NCBI GenBank assembly: GCA_949361645.1
Contig: OX442422.1
Location: 1,226,580-1,290,579 of the forward strand
Length of the DNA stretch: 64,000 bases
Direction: 5' to 3'
Source of the DNA: Spongilla lacustris
Lineage: Eukaryota; Porifera; Demospongiae; Spongillida; Spongillidae
In this document: in pieces, positions 51,001 to 61,500 of the stretch
Layout: every line of letters begins with the position of its first letter
Position numbering within the stretch: the first letter of the stretch is position 1
The notes under the pieces: model-generated
Database searches by the model: none
What the model saw: only the letters and a program-made list of their open reading frames with translations
What the model was told of the DNA's origin: nothing
Made by a program: the position numbers and the translations under genes

Positions 51001-54000
51001 GTACGTGCTTGTAATTTTTGCCCATTAGGTAAAATAAGATATGCAGCTTTTTGGTGCAAGATTCCAGGCTACCTCCTTGCCCTTCTCCTCTGTTAGGCTA
51101 GGATTCAGACAAATGGTCCATACCTATGCAATCATCAGGGCGATTAACATTGTAGATTTGAACATGCACTTGTTGGTACTATATATAGGTTAGGGCTCTT
51201 CTCATAAATCCTGCATGATGCTATACAATGGATTTTTGTGGTACTTGTAGTTTTTTTGAGAACTGGAAAGGGGACACATACAGGCTCACAACCTGAATTC
51301 CTGCACTGCAGAACGTGGAGGACATTCAAAGGATGCTGAAATCTATATTTTAAAAATACATACATAGTACATGATGATGTCTATGAAACAATTTTCTCTG
51401 TAAGAGCTTATTTTTTTGTAACATTCGTTATACATGGCCTCGTTGTTGACACTGCCATAAGAATCTTCCACATACACCACGTAGCAAAAAACCTAAGCTT
51501 ATTAATGCTGATTGGGTCATGCCCGTAGCCAGGGGGAGATAGGGGGGATCGGTTGATCCCCCCCCCCCCCCCCCTCAAGTTCAATGCTTGATTTCCACCC
51601 CCTGTAGTTATCTTTTTGCGAATTCCCCCCCCCCCCCCCCCTCCCCTCCCCCCAGCTTTCGTATTTAATTTGACTAAACACTTTCAAAAGTCCCGCAGTC
51701 CTCCCCCCTCAATCTTTCTGCCTAGCTGCCGGTCACAACACACAACTTCAAACGGTCCTTGCAATATAATTAAGCACAGCTACATGCACCCAACAAATTT
51801 CCTTCCTGATTTCCTTTTTAAACAAATACACCCATGCATGCACCATAAACTTCTGGAAAGTATTATATTGAGTATCAATCGATCCACTATTATAATAATG
51901 CCTACCACAAGCCGAAATAGGTTGGATACCCAGACTGGCCAGATCGACAGTTATCTCAACTTATCTGTGGGTAAGCTCAACGTACGGCTCTGCTAAGCTC
52001 TGTCGTAGTTAATCCAACTTTTGTGTCTTCAATATTACATTCAATCTCACGAGATTGCGCAAACAAACCATGGATCCAGGGTTTGCGCATGCAGGACAAT
52101 CCCTGGATTGCGCAAATCCATGCTTCGCGTGTAACATACATATTGTGTAATCTATCTAGATAAACTTAGTGTTTAAATTTCCATTTTGCATACTTTTAAT
52201 TTTCATTCTATCTTGCAATTATATAGGACTTGGTCAACCGTATAGAAAATGACACTTCTCTAAAAGCAGATGTAATAGAGCTGTTACAACACTTCACACA
52301 AGATTCTATCCATCAGTTGAAAACTTATCTTTTAAAGATGCAAGATCTACCATTAGTAACTATGCTGAGCCTTGAAGGAGAAGAAAACCTTCATGAGTTG
52401 TTCACCAAAGCTGAGAGCAGTAATGATCCTAAGGTGAGACACTTGGCTTTTATAGCAGTCAACAAATGTCATTTCTATTGCTTGCTATAGACAACTATTT
52501 CCTTGCTATGTGGACTGTGTACATCCCAGATGAAAAAAACGTTTCACAAGATTCTAATGCATGCAGGTAAAGATACATTTGTAATTGCACTCAAGGTAAG
52601 GAACAGAATCATGTCAGCCATTTAAAATGCTTATTTATAACCTGAATTATATTCTAACGCCCAAATTCTTTGGCAATGAAGAAATAATTTTTACTCTCAC
52701 CCGTGTATTTAACCAATTGAGATTTGTCAAATGATAAAAGCAGCGAATTATTTAATGATGACTACAACTTTCAGACATTGAAAAGAGTAGCCGGGCAGAA
52801 ATGTAATGGAGGAAATTGCAAACCAGTTGAAGCGGAGTGAGGAGACTTGACATGATTTCGCTGATGGCTTATATGGGCTCGTGGACAAAGTAATTCCAGA
52901 TGTGCACAAGAAAGCGTGACAACTGGCTTGGAACTATTATATCTGATGCACATGGAATGCAGGTTGCGTTAGGCTATGCCGCTATTCACACGCGTAAAAA
53001 TTAATCGGCAGAAAACATGCTAATAGTTTTTTTTATTTATTAAAAAAAAGTAGACCAACTAAGAAGTTTCATGAAAAAACTTTTCAATTTTTTAGCATGT
53101 GGTTACGTTTTGGAGGAATGGAACCGACAGGTAGATCATTGAATTTATCTTTTCATCAATAAAATATCTCCACGATGTCATTTACTAGGTGACTGTTCAT
53201 TGCGCCAAGAAATGCACTTTCATCACTCCATACATTCCTATGGCGCGTGAATGGTGCAACAACGGATATGTGTCTACATTGCTTGAAATTTCTGGCAGAG
53301 TGCAACATGGGAGGGTGCGGAAAAAATGACCTTTTCACCTGTGAAAGTGAAGAATACATTAATGTACTCTTGTTTTGAACTTTCTATTTTATCGTGTTTT
53401 TACACTTGCATGCAGAACTAAGAAAGCATAAGCTGATGCAAAAGTAACAAGATGCTTGCATTTAACACGTTAATTGACACCTATGCAAGCCCAAGCTTGC
53501 TTGTGTAACAAAACCTGTATTCAAGCTTAGGGATGATTATTTTAGAACACAATAGTGGCTATGTATTGTGATCTTGAATTGGAGTGCAGACATGCTTTTG
53601 ACCATGTGTAAGATTTGATACCAAACATTTTTACACAAAGAGCAAAAACATATTTATATAATTAAATGACACATTTGGACATTTTAGTTGCCTAAATTAT
53701 TGTAGTAAGCTAAGACAACAGTGAATTCAATGTATATTCATTTGTGTAATATAATGAAAATGCCTTTTCATACCATAATTTAAATAAATACATATTCTTA
53801 AAAACTATTGAAAAAATTTCCTATAAAGATAAGTGAGCAGTGAGGGGGGGACAAAAAACAAAGTGGAAGACACCATCCCCCAACATTGAAGAGCTCATTG
53901 AGAGCATCACGAACATACTATTCTTTTTTTCAGGGGGGTCTAGGAAAAAAAGTTATGAGGTATCAAAGTTAAGGGGGGGGGGGGGTCTTGGCCAAAAAAA

Positions 54001-55474
54001 TTTTTTTTTGAAAAAAAATCATCACTTTTCTTAATTTTTTTTTTTTGCACTTTAGCTCGCACTACAGCAACATATTGTAGTGTTCATGGGTGTCCAATTC
54101 GTGCAAAGATAGGGCTTAACTGCCTATCTAGTGCGATTGTAAGCTATTTCATCGTGGAAAGCATACATGTGTATTATCACGTGACTGAGGGCGTTGCCTG
54201 CATATACAGCTGTCGAGCGATGACATCAATTCACTACCCGTTAGTGCAACAATCGAAGCGTCGCAAAGCAATGTAAGATAAAGACTGTACTAAAGCTAGT
54301 AAGCCACGGATACACCTGGTACTAAGTAATATGCGTCACTACTAGAATGGTCACAGTCACGCCGACTCAGCCTCACGCCTCACGCGAGCAAGCCCCACCT
54401 GCTATTGTTCTTTCATGATTTGCACATTTTAAAAAGAACAAAAAGAAATCCATTCATGCATACATAGGCCTATGTAAGCTATTAAATAGCAGGCCTAGGC
54501 CCATAGTTCAGTTCTGTCCAGAGGAATTGAAAAATTATCTCTGCATAAGCTGAAGTAGTATAACCTCTGACTGAATAAAAACAGCAGATCAGAACAGAAC
54601 AAATGCACTCATATGATTAGGCCTTCTATTGAAAAGACCGCATTGGAACACTCCTTCGCAACATGCACAACTTACAATACTTACACATAATCACTTCATT
54701 TGATGAGGTAGGAGTAGTCGCCACCCCTGGCGACTACTACCTACCAGCGTAAATTACGGTTGGAGTGTTCGCCACCCTCCCTGGTTCCAAAGCCAGTACG
54801 TTTCATCAAACATGAAACAATGTACATTGTTCAGAAATAACTGCTCTTCTGTAATAACAAGATTTTTAAGCGAATTTGCATTACATACCTTACAGACACT
54901 GACTTGCACCAAATAGACTCGCTAGCAATTGTGCGGTGTTTACCGCTCCATTTCTACCGGTAATTGAGGTAGCTAACTTTACGTCATTATTTTGGAACAA
55001 CTGAAAGAGTAGATATAACTTTAATAGTGCGCCGTAAACACAGACTCCAAGTAGTAATTGTGCCGAGGGATAAAGACATTAGGTAAGCCTTTGCGCCGCG
55101 TTTAAAGTGAAGGGTGGCGAACACTCCTGACTGGCGAACATACCTGACGCTACTCTACCGCAAACCTTAATTGATGGGCAGGGACGATAGGCCTACAGCC
55201 TGTACATTACGTCATGGCACGAGAGACTGAGTATCGCGATATTCTAAGGTACAAGTGAAACAGTGTCTCCAGCTGCAAGCGACGAAGTGACAACATCTAT
55301 CTGCAGCGAAGCCTGCTTGCAATTTGTAATATTATCTTCATTATAGGTGTGGTCAATTGTCAATTACGTAATGATTTTAAGGGGCGTGGTCGAAGGCGGA
55401 GGGGAGGGGGGGGGGGGGGGTTGACCAGGCCCTTGGTTTTAAGAATTTTTGGGATGGTGTCTATAACTTTTTTT

Positions 55475-55519
<45 letters not shown>

Positions 55520-58500
55520 CAGCAGATATGAAATGTGTAGCACTGTCTTACTTATTCTAATTACAGAGCATTTCTATGTAATATAGTGTGTTCTAGACTC
55601 CGACAAGGCTCATGACGCCAACCATATAGGAATACACGTACAAAAGGATGACCACATGTGTATGCGCAAGGCACTAAATAGAAATACAATATAACTATGC
55701 TACATTCCCTCACACTAACATGTTTAATTACAGTTTGTCAGTAACGGTCTGGAGTTTGCCGTATCCGCTGTGGATAACGACGGGTATTCAACTCCGGCGT
55801 CTGTCTGTTCGTGTTCTGCACATCCGGTTGACGGACTGCCACCTCTGGTAACTCACTATCTTCCGCATCTTGCTCAGTTGCATTGCCAGCATTTTGATCC
55901 TCTGGCTCGGCTGCCTCCAGTGCTGTTTCTGTCTCCTGCTGAACAGAATGCTCAAGATCCTCCATCACTCCAGCATCAGTTTCAGTCTCCTCTTCAAGGA
56001 GATCGTCATCTTTCCTGTCAGTCATCCCTCCCTCCATGCTTCATTGCACGCCAGAATCAGACCTATCTCTGATACGACCAACATGTCAACGCCAATATTG
56101 GTGTGGTTCCACCTCTACCAGGAAAGTTAAAGGCCCTTTTCGCTCCGAAATCCCTCCTGTAAGGCTTGAAACCGGTTGTTCCGGAGCTCCGGTTAACCGA
56201 TTGCGAGAATCAAATAACCGCCTCAACTGGTTCTAATTCGGCTAAATAACCGCTTCAACCGGTTGTTAGAAAATTTGAACAACCTCAACCGACCGGTTGG
56301 TGTTTTATAGAGGCCATGAGTTGATAAGTGCGTCACGCGCGCCTTACATTTTGCAATAATACTGCTCACGAGAAAACAATAAACAAACGAGAGCGAACAA
56401 CGGGATCGACATCTCACGTGGTACATATTTATAACTTTATTCAATAATTACAGCAATAAATCACCCTACAGATGAGTCCGGTCCGCTCGCGTACTGCGTG
56501 TCGTACGCGGCGAGATCAGGGACGTGCTTAGGAGTACGCCGTGGAACCATATCATCTTACTTGCCATATGGCAAAGCCCGAGGTTGTGCTTGTTTAGCTT
56601 TTGGTTCATCGATTATGCATAAATAATTGATAAACCGGAAATTACCGGTTGTTTTAAAACGAACAACCTTAACCGACCGGTTATTTTTTAAACAATCACC
56701 TTAACCGACCGGTTATTTTAATTTGAATAACCTCGTACAACCGGTTTTTTTTCTAAACTAACAGGTTTCAAGCGTTACCCTCCTGCTACACACTTAGGAC
56801 CTTTCCGTAGATTCCTCTCCATCACTGCTTGACCCACACTAAACTCTCTTCGTTTTGCGTGCTTATCATGATATGATTTCTGACAACCCTGAAGCCCTGA
56901 AACTGTGGATTCTACATCAGGTCTCAGTAGGTCCAACTTGGTTTGCATAGACCGTTTCAGAAATAGTTCACATGGGGCCACACCTGTAGTCAAATGGGAG
57001 GAGTTGCGATATTTCAACAAAAATTGAGACAATCGAAGTTTTAAGTCATCCCCCTCCCGATCACCAGCTAACATAGCCTTTTTAAACGCTTTTTAAACAT
57101 TTGTATAAACCTTTCAACCAACCCATTTGAGGATATGTGGTATGGAGCACATCGAATGTGCTTGATACCATTGTTCTTCATGAAGGTCTGGAATTCCACT
57201 GATACAAATTGTGGCCCATTGTCAGACATTACCTGATCTGGTAATCTGTAAGTCGCGAACAACTCCCGTAACACTTCAATTGCTCTTTGAGATGTTGTGC
57301 TATTCATAATCTTCACTTCTGGCCATTTTGAATGTGCATCTACTGCAACCAGAGACATGTGACCTTTAAAGGGTCCAGCAAAATCAATGTGCATCCTTTT
57401 CCATGGCTGAGAAGGCCAAATCCAAGGATGAAGTGGAGCCGCTGGAGGATTATTCTTTATTTCCTGGCAACCGGCAGTTTTTGGCTTTCTGTTCAAGGCA
57501 CTTGTCAAGCCCTGGCCACCACAAATAGCTTCTTGCCACTGCTTTCATTTTTGATGCACCGGGGTGTCCAACATGCAGCTCCTGCAGCACCCGTTCCTGT
57601 AAATTAGCAGGCACCACAAATCTAATTCCCCACATCAGGCCATCATTAAATGTTGTTAACTCATTCCTGTGTGCCCAAAAAGGTTTCAACGCTTCAGGCA
57701 CTGAACTTGGCCAACCTTTCTTTGTGAATGTGATTACTTGGCTTAAGATGGGATCTTGGCGAGTAGCCTTCTCCAACTGCATAGCTGTCACAGGCAACGC
57801 CTCAATTTGTGCCATACTAAAAATGTCACAGTCTACAGTAGTTGAAACTGCATCAGTTGTAGCAGTGAGCGGCAACCTGGACAAAGCATCTGCATTACCG
57901 TGTTGTGCTGTAGGTCTATACTCAAAGGTATAATCATACGCTGACAACAGAAGTGCCCACCTCTGTAGCCGGGTTGCTGCTAATGGTGGTACACCATTCT
58001 TTGGGCCTAAGATTGTTGTTAAGGGTTTATGGTCTGTAATCAGAGTGAAACGTCGCCCATAAAGATATTCATGGAACTTCTTAACGCCAAATATTAATGA
58101 AAGAGCTTCCTAGCGTTCGGTCGTTCATACCCATCAGCCAGCCCCAATGCCATATGCTGAAGCATCACTACCTAATGGGCAAACTTGGGTCATAATGTAT
58201 TAATACATTTGGTGAGGTATGACACTGCTTAGCTTCCTTAAATGCTTGTTCACACTCTTCAGACCATTTCCATCGAGTGTTTTTCTTGAGCAATGCATTC
58301 AAAGGATGAAGAAGTGTTGCCAGATTTGGGATGAATTTTGAATAATAGTTCACCAATCCCAAAAATGACCTGAGTTGCTGCACACTAGTGGGTATGGGGG
58401 CTTCCAACAACGCATCTAACTTTTGTCCCGTAGCATTTAGCCCATTAGCATCTATCTTGAACCCAAGATATTCCACAGTCTTGACCAAAAAACGACATTT

Positions 58501-61500
58501 ATCTTTGCTCAACTTCAGCCCTTCCTTCTGCAACCGCTTCAAAACCTCCTCCAAAGTAGAAATGTGTTCTTCTCTGGTTTTACCCACAATGAGTATGTCA
58601 TCCACGTAACACAATACCCCCGGTATGCCTTGAAGGATCGTATCCATAGTTTGTTGAAAAATAGCTGGAGCTGAAGCAATTCCGAAAGGCAACCGCAAAT
58701 ACTGACACAGGCCATGGTGAGTGTTAATTGCAACATATTGCCGAGATTCTTCATCCATTTCCATCTGAGTATAAGCGTGTGCCAAATCCAGTTTGGAAAA
58801 CCACTTCCCCCTTGCTAATATGGCAAACAGATCACTAGGCTTTGGCAAACGATACTTGCCCACTACCAATGCTTGATTTACTGATACCTTGTAGTCCCCA
58901 CAGAGCCGCACTGTACCATCTTTCTTAGGCACAACCACTATTGGTGCTGCCCAATCACAATGTGTGGTCTTTTCAATGACCCCTGCCATCTCAAGCCTGT
59001 CCAGTTCTCTCTCTACAGCTTCCTTAAGCACAAAAGGTACTGACCTTGGTCTGTGAAACTTTGGCTGTGCTTTAAAATGAGTGAGCTTACCACGTTCATT
59101 TTGAAACAGATCACACTATATTGCTCCAGTAAGTTATCTATGGAGGTCTCAGGACTACCACAAGGAACTCGGTGGATTCCCACGTGAGACTGTTGACACA
59201 ATTTCTTCTAATCGATCTCCATTTCACTCAGCCATTCTCTAAGTCTTTACATGAGCAATAGCTTTTATTTAAAAAATAGTACGGGAGGAATTGCCAGCAG
59301 TGAGTGCCACACCGGCATTACCAAAGAGACTTCTTTAGATGTTATACATACTGATCCTGTTAATGTCCTTGACTCTCCTTATTTTGGACAGTTACTACGG
59401 AGTTACAAGCGCACATAGCAAAGCGACAAAGTTACTGCATGACATGAATAGGCGTTTCAAGCATCACTGTCACAACATTCAGAACACATACTCAGCCAAA
59501 TTTCCGTACAACGGCGCCTGCATGCCTATATATAGTACAACCACCAAACGCTCTGCTGAGTATGTTCTCAAAGATACACGAGAATTCTTCAACTTAACAG
59601 AATGCAAATAACTGCTATAAGTGCACTCTGTAACAATGGACTGCACTGCTGCCCCCGTATCTACCTCTAGGGTGTGTAACCGGTTATCAGGTTATTCGGG
59701 TTATTCGGATATTCGCAAAAACCTATCCGTTCGAATAGTAATTTAGCATTACTCGGAAAAATCGATTATTGGATTTGTTCTATTCGAAATAACCGGTTTG
59801 TGAATCTCCATTCGGAGGTACTTAGGTATTCGTCGTCCGCATCGACAATTCGCCCATTATTCGAATACCTTTTTATGACGATATCCGGATACGCGTTTAC
59901 GATATTACATGTACAATAATTACTTCTAAATAACGTCACTGTTGTTACTATAAATATATACGTGGGGACACGGGCAGTATTAATTCGAACTACATGTAGC
60001 CAAAAGAGATCTCCCTCTTCACGTGTCATGACGACGGACAGCTCCAGCTGCAAATCAAAGTCAGTTCGCCTAGTGTATTTCGAACCAGCTGGCTTCTTGC
60101 ATCAATCTCTCTGAGCTGATATTGCCGCGATCGTACTAAGGCTTGCTTACCCCGGTAGATACTAGGATTTTCAAAACTCGCGATGGTGAAATGGAGGCTG
60201 CATGGCTGTTGGTGCGTAAACGTCATCTGTGGTTCTATTCTTTTGGCATCAAGTGCGATGTGTACATCTGTAGACTGTAGGTACTGGTAAAGCTCAGCGT
60301 GGCCACGCTAACTTAGGTCGGGACACGCCCAACAAGGTATGTGGTTAGGCCAATTGATTTAGGCCTATGTAGGTAGCTGTGGTTGTGTGCTGAGTGCATC
60401 TGGTGTGATGTGGGTAGCTGTGGATCCCTGCTGAGGCTACTGATCTGGTGTAATGTGGTTAGTTGTAGTAAGGTGTCTGGTGTGATGGAGGTAGCTATGG
60501 TTGTGTACCTCATGAGGGCATCTGGTGTGATGGGGGTAGGTGTGTTTGTGTGCTGAGGGTATCTGGTGTGATGTGGGTAGCTGTAGGAGGGTCTCTGATG
60601 TGATGTGTACATTTAGGTGGCTCAATGAGCAGAAAACCTGAATAACCTAGGTATTCGGCTGGCAAATTGTCAAAACCTATTCGGAAAAATCGATTTTCTT
60701 TTTTCAAGTATTCGGAAAAATCGATTTTCAGATCCAGAAAAACCTGAAAAATCGATTAGTGTTTTAAAAGTATTCGGAAAAATCGATTTTCATTATTCAG
60801 GGGAGGTTACACACCCTATCTACCTCCATTGAAATCCAGGAACCATTGGCGATTGACGCCTCCCGATGGTAGCTATCATGTGACACTGGTCTCCATCTTG
60901 GTCTTCTTCAACATCCACCCATTTAGCCTTAGTTTTATTCCTACATACCGCAGCTATGCGTCCCTTCTCACCACATTTGTGGCAACTCAGATCCTTCAGC
61001 CGGCATTGGCCAGAAGAATGATTTCGTCGACCGCAGTGGGAACATTTTTCCCCTGATTCCTTCTCGCAATGCTTCATCCTGGACAGCTTGTTCACGCCCA
61101 AATCAGGGCACTTAAGCTGTTTGATTTGCAACTCTGCTATTTCTTGTGACTTTGCTAGTTCCAAAGCACCCGTGAATGTAAGCTTCGCCTCGGTCAATAG
61201 CCTCCGTTGCGCGGCCTCGTTTGATAACCCACACACTAAACCATCACGCAAAGCGTCATCCAAAAAGTCCCCGAACTCGCAACTACTAGCGAGCCGACGC
61301 AACTCAGCCACAAAATCCCCTACGCTTTCACCCTCCCCCTGACTTCGAACGGTAAAAATTAAACTGTTCAGCTATCACGATACGCTGCATGGGGCTCAAA
61401 ATGGCGAGTTAACACTTTCACCACATCGCCGTAGCCATGCTCCTGTGGCCTCCCGGGCGCCAGAAGTCCTCAACACCCCATACGTCTTGGGTCCTATCAC

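Noticed and set aside
51616..51996. Proline-rich ORF
   Set aside because: Its start is a translated C tract next to a half TIR; no family features or splice sites.
52567..52595. Longer form of exon 28 ending at CTCAAG|GTAAGG
   Set aside because: It ends in phase 0, while the next recognisable exon needs phase 1; the earlier donor GCAG|GTAAAG fits exactly.
53156..53359. Mariner transposase fragment from WSDES
   Set aside because: Only one five-residue match; flanking motifs of mariner are absent.
55349..55531. Gly/Pro-rich ORF
   Set aside because: Produced by adjacent G and C homopolymers.
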